Shown in pieces: positions 46,055 to 56,062 of a stretch of 64,000 bases of DNA (within the stretch, counting starts at the first letter, position 1; every line of letters begins with the position of its first letter). The notes under the pieces are model-generated. The model was given only the letters and a program-made list of their open reading frames with translations, was not told the origin of the DNA and made no database searches. Source of the stretch: Hevea brasiliensis (Eukaryota > Streptophyta > Magnoliopsida > Malpighiales > Euphorbiaceae). The stretch spans positions 79,535,652 through 79,599,651 of the forward strand of contig NC_079496.1 in the NCBI RefSeq assembly GCF_030052815.1, in the 5' to 3' direction. Both the position numbers and the translations under genes were made by a program.

Positions 46055-46379
46055 CACTAACCTTGAATGGGCAGAATTTCCAAAGCCCCAAACTTCACTT
46101 TCTTTCCTCTTGTTGGCTGCCAAAAGCTTGTTTAAGGTGTGGGGTAAAATTTTAATGAAGAGAGATTAGAGAAATATGGTGGAAATGATGGAAATCTAAA
46201 GCTTGAAAAAGCTTTAATGGAGGGTGGCTATGGAATGGGTTTCGGCTGGCTTTTGGGGGAAGGATGGCTGCTGCAATTTTTTTCTTATTTTGGTCTTCTT
46301 TTATCTCTTTTAATAGTTAGTCAAATGATAGCTCAATTGTGATTGGTCATAATTTATAAATGACATCATCAAGATGTCA
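46055..46379 (-). promoter_or_regulatory. L2 3' LTR promoter inverted repeat and splice-donor-like site
   Basis: TGACATCATCAAGATGTCA (46361-46379). ATTGG (CCAAT on the - strand) lies at 46342. CAAG|GTTAGTGC has its GT at 46061-46060. Confidence 0.5.
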
Positions 46380-46922
46380 TAAATGAGCTTTTCTTTGATT
46401 TTTCTTTTCTTTTCATCACTACTCAATTTCAATTTAAATTCTAGTAATGTTTATTCATATTTTATGTCATATTAATTATTTACTCAACTGGACAAGTCGG
46501 CCAAAAATCACCTCTGAAGGCGAAATGACCAAAATGCCCTCCGTTTGGCTGAACAGGTCAAATTTGTCTATACCGATTGAAAAAATTTTCTAGGTATTTT
46601 CTTGGCATTCTAATGCCATGGGAACCTCAATAACCCTTTTCTAGAGTCCCAAAAATTATTTTATAATTTTTCCCCCTGGTCTAGGGCTCCTCGTTGCGAG
46701 AACCGCAACTTCCCTCTGGTTACCCATCACCGGGGCACCGGCTCGTTTAACTTGGTTGTATTTTATTTCTAAAATTTTTACTAAATTTTTCTTATTAATA
46801 TTTGAGTTAATTATGATTCCCGACTTTAGTTTAAATACTTTTCCGGACGTTCTAGTTGTCCGGACCGACACCGGTCACCGGAACAGTAGAATGTACGGAG
46901 TTGGTACAGGGAGGGTGTTACA

Positions 46923-46960
46923 ACTCTTCCCCTCTAATTTAAATTTCGTCCTCAAAATTT
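46923..46960 (-). other. polypurine tract and pre-PPT inverted repeat of L2
   Basis: On the - strand AAATTTTG-agga-CGAAATTT (46960-46941) has one wobble-type pair and is followed by AAATTAGAGGGGAAGAGT up to the LTR. Confidence 0.85.
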
Positions 46961-47469
46961 ACCTGATGCAAACAGTTGAGGGAACTGTTGCCTCATTGTC
47001 TCTTCTCTTTCCCAAGTTGCCTCCTCGGTGTTGTGGTGCCTCCAAAGCACTTTCACCAATGGAATTTGCTTGTTTCTCAACTCTTTCACTTCCCGAGCCA
47101 AGATCCGTAGAGGTTCTTCTTCGTATGTCAAATCATTTGTATTTCAATTTCTTCTCTGGAGATGACATGTGAAGGATCTGAGCGGTATCTTCTGAGCATA
47201 GACACGTGGAACACATTGTGGATCTTGTCCAGCTCTAGTGGTAAAGCTAGCCTATAGGCTACTGGACCCACACGTTCAATGACTTCATATGGGCCAATGA
47301 ACCTAGGGCTTAACTTACCTTTCCTTCCAAACCTCAATACTTTCTTCCATGGTGACACCTTGAGGAACACTTTGTCGCCAACCCTATATTCTATTTCTTT
47401 CCTCTTCAGGTCGGCATAAGATTTACATGCATGCGAGGCAACCTTTAAGTTGGCTTTGATTGATTTCAC
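46952..47469 (-). pseudogene. L2 pol: integrase C-terminus, GPY module and chromodomain
   Basis: The frame from 47469 shows KSYADLKRKEIEYRVGDKVF, the GPY module FIGPYEVIERVGPVAYRLALP, HNVFHVSMLRRYRSDPSHVI, and ends at 47128 by a frame change. The chromodomain-like tail then continues to a stop inside the pre-PPT repeat: EVKELRNKQIPLVKVLW and EEATWEREETMRQQFPQLF. The conserved Trp pair and acidic residues fit a chromovirus chromodomain. Confidence 0.92.
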
Positions 47470-48289
47470 CTTCTCCTCACTGTTTCACAGTGCAGCCTAT
47501 CGCTTTGTCTGCGCCCAATTCAGTCCAGCACACTGGAGTTCTCCATTGTCTCCCCTACAGCGCTTCATATGGGGCCATTTGGATGCTAGCTTGGTAGCTA
47601 TTGTTGTATGCAAATTACGCGATGGGAGGTATCTATCCCAACTTCCTCAAACTCAATGACACAACTCCTCAAAGATATCCTCAAGGACGACATATATTTC
47701 ATGTTATTATTATCATTTGATTCAATATTTGTATCAATTCCATTGGTTTCAATTGTGTACTGGATTACTCTTTACGATTGCCCATCCGTGCGGGATGGAA
47801 AGGCATCTTTGAAGTGGAGTTGTGTACTCAAGGACTCATGCAACTTCTTCCGAATCTTGATGTAAACCTTGGGTCTCGATCGGATATGATGGAAAGTGGA
47901 ATTCCATGCGATCTAACTATCTCAGCGATATACAATCGCTAACTTCTCTAGTGAGTAGTCGGTCCTAATCGCGAGAAAGTGTCGACTTGGTCAATCTATC
48001 CACTATTACCCATGCCGCATCATGTTTCTTCCGGTGAGAGGTAGACCACTTACAAAATCCATGGTGACCCGATCCCATTTCCATTCGGTATGCGTATGAT
48101 CGTAGCAAACCCGATGGAACTTGATGTTCTGCCATGACTTGCGACATGTCAAGCATTTAGTCACATAGTCGGCTATGTCTTTCTTCATACTGTGCCACCA
48201 ATCACGAAACTTCAGATCATGATACATCTTTGTACTTCCCGGTGCATAGCATATACACTAGTGTGCGCCTCTTTGAGAATCTGGCCTTC
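47470..48289 (-). pseudogene. L2 pol: integrase, heavily broken
   Basis: The zinc-binding segment is readable in 48227-48006 (FRDWWHSMKKDIADYVTKCL). So is the first catalytic Asp in VTMDFVSGLP. The central part is scattered over frames. The second Asp lies near 47875 (a degenerate DRDPRF), and the FHPxTDGQS segment near 47790 has lost bases. Against R1 the same positions differ mainly where R1 has CAG or CTG and L2 has CG (TGTCAGCAAG versus TGTCGCAAG; TACAGCCTATACG versus TACGATCATACG). I therefore suspect that many breaks are base-calling errors, and the real integrase may be more intact. The intron-like block lies at 47689-47760. Confidence 0.88.
47689..47760 (-). other. intron-like insert in the L2 integrase
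   Basis: It is homologous to the R1 insert at 1644-1718 (AATTGAAACCAATGGAATTG and on). The borders read CA|GTACAC and ATGTC|GTCC instead of CAG|GTAAAT and TTGTCAG|GTCC. The missing AG fits the CAG-to-CG pattern of this area. Confidence 0.55.
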
Positions 48290-49509
48290 ACTTCCCATCT
48301 TCCGTACACACGTCTTCCTTTGTGTCTGAGACACCCATCTGCTTTTACCTCATAGTCAGTTGCTTTTCCCTCTGGGATTTTGCTCATAATGGCCGTTAAC
48401 TTTCCATCTGCATTTTGCCCATCTAAAATCTGCTGTAGCAGGTTTGGCCTCACTTGCAACTCAGCCAAAATAGTTCCATCTCGAATCAAAGTTAGACGGG
48501 CATTCAATGATCTCAAAGCTGTGATGGACTTTCTGCTCAAAGCATCAGCAACTACATTTGCCTTCCCAGGATGATAGTCAATCACACAATCATAGTCCTT
48601 CAGGAACTCAATCCATCGCCTCTGTCGAAGGTTTAGCTCCTTCTGGGTTGGCAAGTATTTCAGGCTTTTGTGGTCCGTGTAAATGTAGCACTTTTCACCA
48701 TACAAGTAATGCCTCCATATCTTCAGTGCGAAGATCATTGCTGCAAGCTCTAGATCATGGGTAGGGTAATTCTGTTCATGTGGTCTTAGCTGCCTGGAAG
48801 CATAAGCGACCACCTTCCCCTCTTGCATCAATACACACCCTAGCCCATTATGTGAGGCATCACTGTAGACCACAAAGTCCTTTCCTGACACTGGCTGTGT
48901 TAGCACTGGTGCCTCTGTCAACATAGCCTTCAACTTCTCAAAACTGGTCTGACACTTGTCATTCCAGTCAAATCTAACATTCTTGTGTAACAACTTGGTC
49001 ATTGGAGCAGCTATTAAGGAAAATCCTTTCACAAATCTTCTGTAATACCCAGCTAGCCCCAAGAAGCTTCTGACCTCAGTTGTATTTCTGGGAGGCTTCC
49101 ATTCCATCACTGCTTCTATTTTCTTGAGATCCACCCTAATCCCATCAGCTGACACTATGTGTCCAAGGAATGCAATCTCATTCAGCCAAAAGTCACACTT
49201 GGACAGCTTAGCATACAGCTTCTTTTCCTTCAGGGTTTGCAGAACAATCCTCAAATGCTCATCATGTTCTTCACTGGTCTTGGAATACACCAAAATATCG
49301 TCAATAAAGACCACTACGAACCGATCTAGGTATGGATGGAAGATACGATTCATAAGGTCCATGAATGCCGTTGGTGCATTTGTTAGGCCAAAGGGCATCA
49401 CCAGAAACTCATAATGCCCATATCGGGTCCTGAATGCAGTCTTGGGCACATCTACATCCTTCACCCTCAACTGATGATACCCTGATCTGAGATCAATCTT
49501 AGAAAATAC
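48290..49509 (-). pseudogene. L2 pol: reverse transcriptase and RNase H
   Basis: This is the best-preserved coding part of the window: an open frame of over 400 codons (49506-48217). It follows an in-frame TGA at 49512-49510 that splits KGA from [14 protein letters not shown]. It shows [19 protein letters not shown], the catalytic [36 protein letters not shown], then RNase H with [28 protein letters not shown] and [10 protein letters not shown]. All expected RT and RNase H acidic residues that I can check are present. The frame degrades past ~48320 in the linker to the integrase. Apart from the TGA, enzyme function looks possible. Confidence 0.95.
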
Positions 49510-50415
49510 TCATGCTCCCTTCAGCTGATCAAACAGATCATCAATTCTAGGCAACGGATATTTGTTCTTCACTGTCACTTTATTCAACTGCCGGTAATCA
49601 ATGCAAAGCCTCAAAGTCCCATCCTTCTTCTTCACAAACAGCACTGGAGCTCCCCATGGTGACACACTGGGGCGTATGAACCCCTTATCAAGCAACTCTT
49701 GCAACTGAGTCTTCAACTCCCTCAATTCAGTGGGTGCCATCCTATAAGGAGCAATGGAAATAGGTGCTGTACCCGGCAGTGTCTCAATAGCAAATTCAAC
49801 TTCCCTTTCTGGTGGCAAACCAGGCAACTCTTCAGGAAATACCTCTGGAAAGTCTCTTACTGTGGGTATGTCACTCAAGTTTGGCTTAGCCTGCCTGGTA
49901 TCCACCACATGTGCTAGGTAGGCTTCACAGCCTTTTCTCATCATTCTTCTTGCAACTGTGGCTGAGATGACATTGGACAAGAAATCTGTCCTTTCCCCCA
50001 CAACTGTGATCTCATTACCCTCAGGGGTTTTCAAAGAAATTCTCTTTAATTTGCAATCAACTATTGCCTGATGACGTGACAACCAATCCATTCCCAAAAT
50101 CACGTCAAACTCATGGAAAGGCAACTCAATTAAGTCTGCCAAGAATTCATACCCCTGAATCTTTAACGGGCAACCCTTGTACACTTTGTTCACCACTACA
50201 CTGTGGCCCAATGGATTAGTGACCAGAATATCTTGGTCACTTTCCCCTACTAGTATCCCCCTTTCTACGGGTAAGTTGATGCAGATGTATGAATGAGTGG
50301 ATCCTGGATCCACCAATGCATGCACAGGTGTAGTGTAGAGGGAGAACGTACTCGATGACGCCCGGGCATCTTGCTCCTCTGAGCTCTCGGGGCATAATTT
50401 ACGGCAGGTGGTCCA
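49510..50415 (-). pseudogene. L2 pol: aspartic protease and RT N-terminus
   Basis: The protease active site is [13 protein letters not shown] (around 50320-50280), in the same frame as gag and following a TAA at 50416. The frame is open upstream from there ([20 protein letters not shown]). [16 protein letters not shown] marks the end of the protease. The linker [15 protein letters not shown] follows, then RT starts with [33 protein letters not shown] and [15 protein letters not shown]. It closes at a TGA at 49512-49510. The protease cuts the polyprotein; its DSG-type motif here is DPGST, as usual in this group. Confidence 0.94.
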
Positions 50416-50660
50416 TTATCCGCCTCTCTGGCGGCTCAGATGCGAGCCTCGTGATGGTCCCACTGCGTCAGTTGCGGATTTTCTACCTCTACGTAGTGCA
50501 GGAGCAGGTCTATCTGCTTGTGTTGGAGCAGTTGTAGTGGTTCTGCGTGGACAATTTCTCAGCTGATGCTCTGTCGACCCACATCTCAAGCAGGCACCAG
50601 TTACTCTCCAACACTCCCCCTTGTGCCATTTAAGGCAGTGTGGACATGCAGAAGATGTTG
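50416..50660 (-). pseudogene. L2 gag, nucleocapsid part (after the L3 insertion)
   Basis: This holds two zinc-binding knuckles. The first is CPHCLKWHKGEC. The second, CLRCGSTEHQLRNC, is a canonical CX2CX4HX4C. A basic tail (RRGRKSATDAVGPSRGSHLS) ends at a TAA at 50416. The frame then continues open into the protease, so the stop is the only break between gag and pol here. The upstream half of gag is at 58528-59469, separated by L3. Confidence 0.93.
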
Positions 50661-50665
50661 GGGCT
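50661..50665. repeat. target site duplication GGGCT of L3 (left)
   Basis: It matches 58523-58527. Confidence 0.95.
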
Positions 50666-51206
50666 TGTAACATCCTCCCGGTAGCAATTCCGTACATCCT
50701 ACTGTTCCGGTGACCGGTGTCTGTCCGGACAGCTAGAACGTCCAGAAAAATAATTAAATTTAAGGGTAGGGACCATAATTAACTCAAATATTAATGAGAA
50801 AAATTTAGTAAAAATTTTAGAAATAAAATCTGATTAAGTTAAAAGAGCTAGGTGCCCAAGCGATGGGTAACGAGAGGTAAGTTGCGGTTCTATAACGAGG
50901 AGCCCTAGACCGGGGAAAAATCATAAAATAATTTTTGGGACTCCAGAGACGGGTTATTGCGGTTCCTATCGCATTAGAATGCCAAGAAAATATTTAGAAA
51001 AATTTTTCAATCGGCACAGCCAATTTTGACCCGTTAAGCCAAACGGAGGGCATTTTGGTCATTTCGCTTTCCGAGGTGATTTTTGGCCGACTTGTCCAGT
51101 TGAGTAAATAATTAATATAACATAAAATATGAATAAACATTACTAGAAATCAAATTGAAAATGATTAGTGGAGGAAAGGAAAGAAAATGAAGAAAAAGCT
51201 CAATTA

Positions 51207-51535
51207 TGACATCTTGATGATGTCATTTACAAATTGTGACCAATCACAAATAAGCTACCATTTGACTAAACTATTAAAAGACATAAATGAAGACCAAAAT
51301 AACACAAATTACAGCAGCCATTCTTCTTCTTCTTCTTCCCCAAAACGTGACTCTTCCCATCTCCCTCCATTGATGAGCTTGGCAAGCTCATGAAACCCTA
51401 AACTCCCACCATATTTCCTTGAGTTCCCAACACTAAATTTTACCCTAGAACCTTGCTTAATATTTTGGGAGCTAAAAGAGGAAAAGAAATTGAAGTTTTG
51501 GGTTAGCTTGGATTTAAGCTACAAGAGGTTAGTGC
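51207..51535 (+). promoter_or_regulatory. L3 5' LTR promoter inverted repeat, CCAAT box, leader and splice-donor-like site
   Basis: TGACATCTTGATGATGTCA (51207-51225), CCAAT (51241), a TATTAAAAG TATA-like stretch (51271), AAACCCTAA (51392) and AGAG|GTTAGTG (GT at 51528, 863 bases in). Confidence 0.55.
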
Positions 51536-52962
51536 ACTATATATCAAAAACTCTTTAATTTCATGCATAGGAACTTGAATTTAGCAAGAATTTGTAAATT
51601 AAGTGGATGAAATTTATGTATATATACTCCATAAATTTCGGCTGCCCTAGGGAGAAATAGGATTGAGTGTTTTTGAATGGACTTGGAATGAATTAGAAAT
51701 CATGAATAAAGTATATAAACATAAGGAAATGAGTTAGTTAGTCAACTAGGGTAACTTGTACAAAATTTTGAATTTGAGCTAGGGTTTTGGGAGTAAAATG
51801 TGGACTTGGATTATGAATTGATTAGAGAACATTTTAATGGTCAATTAGTGACCATTTTAGGTAGATTGACCAACAAATGGACTGAAAAATGAGATTGCAA
51901 AGTGAGGTTGCAAGCGCCTTAGGGCAATGACATAGGGGTGAAAATTCGGTCCTTTGCACTGCCATAACTTGGGCTGTGCTAGTCCAATTGGTGTTTGGCC
52001 AATTGGACATGAAACTAAGCTTATAATGGCACATTTTTGCTGAAGAAACCATGCCCAAAAGACCAAAGCAAGAGGACCAAAACTTGGCCCCAATCCGGAT
52101 ACCACAAGCGCCTCTGCGAAATTGACCAAATGAGCGATGAATCGTTCATTTGGCCATAACTCACTGTAGATTTGGTCAATTGACCTGAAATTTTTACAGC
52201 AACAATTAAGACATAGACAAACAACTTTCATGAAGGAACATACCCCAAATTATGGCCAGAACCCATTCAACCAAGTGACTCAATTCTTGTTCATGCCTTG
52301 TAGATATGGTAAATTTCTGCAGAATGCATATCCGGACAGCTTGGGTTTTTGAGCCATATCTGGAGCTACAAAACTCCAAATGGAGTGATTCAAAAAAGGA
52401 AATTCAACTAGACAAAATAAGGAACAACTTTCATGTTTTACATTTCTTCAAATTCCAACAGTAACAGTGTCCAATGGAAGAGTGAAGTTGACTCACCAAA
52501 ACTGAAAAATCTGCTCCTTTGGTTTAATGCTTGGAAATGGTATTAACACTTAATGCCAACAAGTTTTAAACACCAAATGTGGTATGTTGGGAGTGCCAAA
52601 GTCAATGTACACATTTTTATTCTAAAAGTCAACATTTTTGTTGACCAATGAAGTGAATAGTGACACCAAAACCAAAAAAATTGGCAATTTTGCCAAAATA
52701 ACCTAAACTTTGAGAAAGTGACCAAAACTAACAAGTTTTGAATACAAAATGTGGTATGTTGGGAGTATTAAAACCAATGTACCTATTGTTTATGCAAAAG
52801 TCAACATTTTAGTTGACTAATGAAATGAATAGTGACATGAAAACTTGAAATTCAAAAATTGTGAAACTTAAAAATGCAAAATGCCCTAGTAGGCCTAATG
52901 TGATTGGTTTGGATAGTTTGGCATGCCAATAGGGTATTGTTTTAGCAGTACTGCGAAAGGAA

Positions 52963-53040
52963 AGGCTTTATGCCTGTATTCATGGCTTTATGCCCGTATT
53001 CATGGCTTTTATGCCCGTATTCATGGCTTTTATGCCAATT
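52963..53040 (+). repeat. tandem ~21-base units in L3 5' LTR
   Basis: About four copies of GGCTTTATGCCCGTATTCAT type, otherwise found in L0 LTRs. Confidence 0.85.
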
Positions 53041-53448
53041 ATGTGATATCATGGCTTTTTAGCCATACTGACTGCATGCGTGGTTGACGTTCTGCGTCCC
53101 ATGGTATGACGGCCCGACGCACCGCGGTGGTGTCGGTGCCAACGACCGTTATCGATCCGATCGTTGATATAGGTTACTTGGGCATGGAAAAGTATAATCA
53201 GAATCGAACTGATTGTTAAAGAAAATACGAAAATCAAATATCAGGAATGATTACGATAGAATACAAAGAAACTCAAGATCAGGAAGAAAATAAATAAACA
53301 AAATGCATGAAGAAGTTAATATCATAAAACCTAATTAGCCCTCGACTAAACATTAAGTTGGTAATTATTCAGTTCTTATGAACACAATGGCTAAGAAATT
53401 ATGATTTTTATTTGCATATTATTTCTTTTTATTTTATTATTTGCACCA

Positions 53449-53484
53449 CTAAGCTTTATGCTTAGCGCGTCGCTTTTGCTATGC
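53449..53484 (+). other. twin hairpin in L3 5' LTR
   Basis: CTAAGC..GCTTAG (53449-53465) and CGCGT..ATGCG (from 53466). Confidence 0.65.
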
Positions 53485-54023
53485 GTAGGTACTGAAGATT
53501 GGACAGAGGGCCCAGTAGACCACAGATTCGGTAAGGCAGTTCACAGTTCTGCATAGTGTCTGTGTCACCTCACTGTCTGCAGTGCATTGGTAGGACGCTA
53601 GATGTCATTTTGGTATTTTGTAATTGATTTTAATTTCTCATATGTATTTGAAACTTATGTAATGTATTTTGATATTCATGTAAATAATGAAAAGTGTGGT
53701 TGTAAATGGAAAAGTGAATGTTTATATATGAATTATGCATGGTATCATATGAGATGGAAAATGAATATAGGAAGTGTTTTTCACAGGTTCCGAAGAACTG
53801 TTTTCTCCATTTTTAGCCGGTATTCTGCCGGATTTTCTTTAAAATTTTCGGAACCTCAAAGAAATAATAATTTCGATAAATGGCTTAAAATGAATTATAT
53901 TTCACAAGTTATATTCAAAATTATGATAAAAAAATTAATTAAGATAAAAATAGAGTGCTCGGCACACTGAGTGGCATAACTTGCTCGGCTACACTGTAGT
54001 CGGGTAAGGGGTGTCACATTTAG

Positions 54024-54035
54024 TGGTATCAGAGC
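54024..54035 (+). other. primer binding site of L3
   Basis: TGGTATCAGAGC, five bases after the LTR end. Confidence 0.95.
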
Positions 54036-54145
54036 ACGGTTTAGGCGTTTCTGGGCCTAGATTGAGTCCATACCATGCATTGCATTTGTAAGAGTCGAGG
54101 TGACACTAATACAGATCTGTTTTCTTGATTATTTTAGGTTAAGGT
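54036..54145 (+). promoter_or_regulatory. conserved leader and acceptor-like site of L3
   Basis: The 110 bases between PBS and the gag ATG are nearly the same in L0, L2 and L3 (GGTTTAGGCGTTTCTGG, CATGCATTGCAT, GAGTCGAGGTGACACTA). They end in TTTTCTTGATTATTTTAG|G with the AG at 54136-54137. It may hold a packaging signal. Confidence 0.55.
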
Positions 54146-55021
54146 ATGGATTCAGAATCGCAGAGAGCAGTAGAAGAAGAAGTAGTAAGCCGTATTCCGA
54201 CTGGTAGTAATATTGAAAATCGGGGAGATCCTGCTCCACGGTGCAAGAGGTGCCTGTACAACCCCAACAGCCTTGTTTGAGCAGATGATTTGGATTCTTT
54301 CGACAGATAGTGAGTTATTCCACCACTATCTCAGCAGAAATCACCTCTTGGAAAAATTAGGAAATATGGAGCTGTAGATTTCAATGGTAGAAAGGAAGAC
54401 GATTCTGCAGCTGCTGAGTATTGGTTAGAAAGGACTGAAAGAGTCCTGCAGCAGCTCCATTGCACACCAGAACAGAGTTTGGAGTGTGCAGTTTCTTTGT
54501 TACAAGAAGCTGCATATCGGTGGTGGGATGTCGTAACCAAGGTAGTGCCACCAGCCGACGTAACTTGGGAATTCTTTCTGATAGAGTTCAGAAAGAAATA
54601 TATTACCTGTGTTCATGAAGAGGAACAAAAGAGGAGTGGTGATCAGCAAAAGAGGAAATTTGGACAGTCTAGTAATAAGAGGCTGAGAGAACAGTTAAGT
54701 CAGACATATGATTAAAGTAGGAGATCTAGACCCAAGCCTATACCCAAGAGAGATCAACCAGAAACACTAATAGTGAGTGCGCCAGGATTAGCAAGAAAAT
54801 GTGGCCATTGTAACAAGTGGCATAAAGGTGAATGTAGGGGATTGACTGGAGCCTGTTATAGATGTGGGGCCATAGACCATCGTCTGAAAGATTGTCCTAA
54901 GAGGAATATACCACGGAACCAGACAGAGGCCGTGGAAGGACCAAGTACAACAGTAACACCACTTCCAAATGTCACCCAAGCCGGAGAGGAGCAAGAAGCC
55001 CCAGATGTGAATTTGAGGTAA
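54146..55021 (+). pseudogene. L3 gag, truncated and frameshifted
   Basis: It starts at the ATG at 54146 (MDSESQRAVEEEVVSR), close to the L2 gag start. The frame closes at ~54280 after base losses. The capsid region is readable from about 54340 (KYGAVDFNGRKEDDSAAAEY, RVLQQLHCTPEQSLECAVSL, YRWWDVV, WEFFLIEFRKKYI). The part from the capsid C-terminus to the basic linker is deleted relative to L2 (after 54620), and the frame stops at 54715. The nucleocapsid frame (54773-55021) keeps both knuckles: CGHCNKWHKGEC and CYRCGAIDHRLKDC. Nothing of pol follows; the PPT is 160 bases downstream. Confidence 0.93.
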
Positions 55022-55158
55022 AATATTTCTTTTATGATATGCCTAAGTGTATAATGATAGATTCGAAAAGACTAAATGATATCATGTATACAAAAGAAGT
55101 AGACAGATGGAGTAATAGAAAGGTAAAAGAATTATCTTAGAACCAAAAAACATCCAGT
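55022..55158 (+). other. non-coding join between L3 gag and PPT
   Basis: AT-rich, with no recognisable pol remnant. I see nothing else here. Confidence 0.7.
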
Positions 55159-55196
55159 AAATTTCGAGGACGAAATTTAAATTAGAGGGGAAGAGT
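55159..55196 (+). other. pre-PPT inverted repeat and polypurine tract of L3
   Basis: AAATTTCG-agga-CGAAATTT (55159-55178), then TTAGAGGGGAAGAGT up to the LTR. Confidence 0.88.
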
Positions 55197-55733
55197 TGTA
55201 ACATCCTCCCGGTAGCAATTCCGTACATCCTACTGTTCCGGTGACCAGTGTCGGTCCGGACAGCTATAACGTTCGAAAAAATAATTAAATTTAAGTGAGG
55301 GACCATAATTAACTCAAATATTAATGAGAAAAATTTAGTAAAAATTTTAGAAATAAAATACAGTTAAGTTAAAAGAGCCGGTGCCCAAGCGATGGGTAAC
55401 CAGAGGTAAGTTGCGGTTCATAACGAGGAGCCCTAGACAGGGAAAAATCATAAAATAATTTTTGGGACTCCAGAGAAGGGTTATTGAGGTTCCTACGGCA
55501 TTAGAATGCCAAGAAAATATTTAGAAAAATTTTTCAATCGATACAGCCAATTTTGACCCGTTAAGCCAAACGGAGGGCATTTTGGTCATTTCGCTTTCCG
55601 AGGTGATTTTTGGCCGACTTGTCCAGTTGAGTAAATAATTAATATAACATAAAATATGAATAAACATTACTAGAAATCAAATTGAAAATGATTAGTGGAG
55701 GAAAGGAAAGAAAATAAAGAAAAAGCTCAATTA

Positions 55734-56062
55734 TGACATCTTGATGATGTCATTTACAAATTGTGACCAATCACAAATAAGCTACCATTTGACTAAACTA
55801 TTAAAAGACATAAATGAAGACCAAAATAACACAAATTACAGCAGCCATTCTTCTTCTTCTTCTTCCCCAAAATGTGACTCTTCCCATCTCCCTCCATTGA
55901 TGAGCTTGGCAAGCTCATGAAACCCTAAACTCCCACCATATTTCCTTGAGTTCCCAACACTAAATTTTACCCTAGAACCTTGCTTAATATTTTGGGAGCT
56001 AAAAGAGGAGAAGAAATTGAAGTTTTGGGTTGGCTTGGATTTAAGCTACAAGAGGTTAGTGC
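55734..56062 (+). promoter_or_regulatory. L3 3' LTR promoter inverted repeat and splice-donor-like site
   Basis: TGACATCTTGATGATGTCA (55734-55752) and AGAG|GTTAGTG (GT at 56055). Confidence 0.5.

Larger units (their letters stand above)
43820..46922 (-). mobile_element. 3' LTR of L2, 3103 bases
   Basis: On the + strand it starts TGTGACACCCC and ends GGGTGTTACA. It is near-identical to 59597-62720; many differences are CAG or CTG replaced by CG (for example near 44367-44390 and 44630-44760). Confidence 0.95.
50666..54018 (+). mobile_element. 5' LTR of L3, 3353 bases (mosaic)
   Basis: It starts TGTAACATCC and ends GGGTGTCACA. Up to about 52680 it follows LTR1. A segment resembling LTR2 follows (52730-52935). 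After TTGGCATGCCAATAGGGT it follows the L0 LTR (52936-53190). A stretch I cannot place comes next (53190-53400), then the family A hairpin and 3' end. Confidence 0.92.

Noticed and set aside
53602..53970. Frames repeated in both L3 LTRs (also 58107-58319)
   Set aside because: LTR 3' end sequence, AT-rich, no domain; duplicated only because the LTR is.
54024..54035. tRNA gene fragment
   Set aside because: The 12 bases are the primer binding site complementary to a tRNA 3' end, with no cloverleaf around it.
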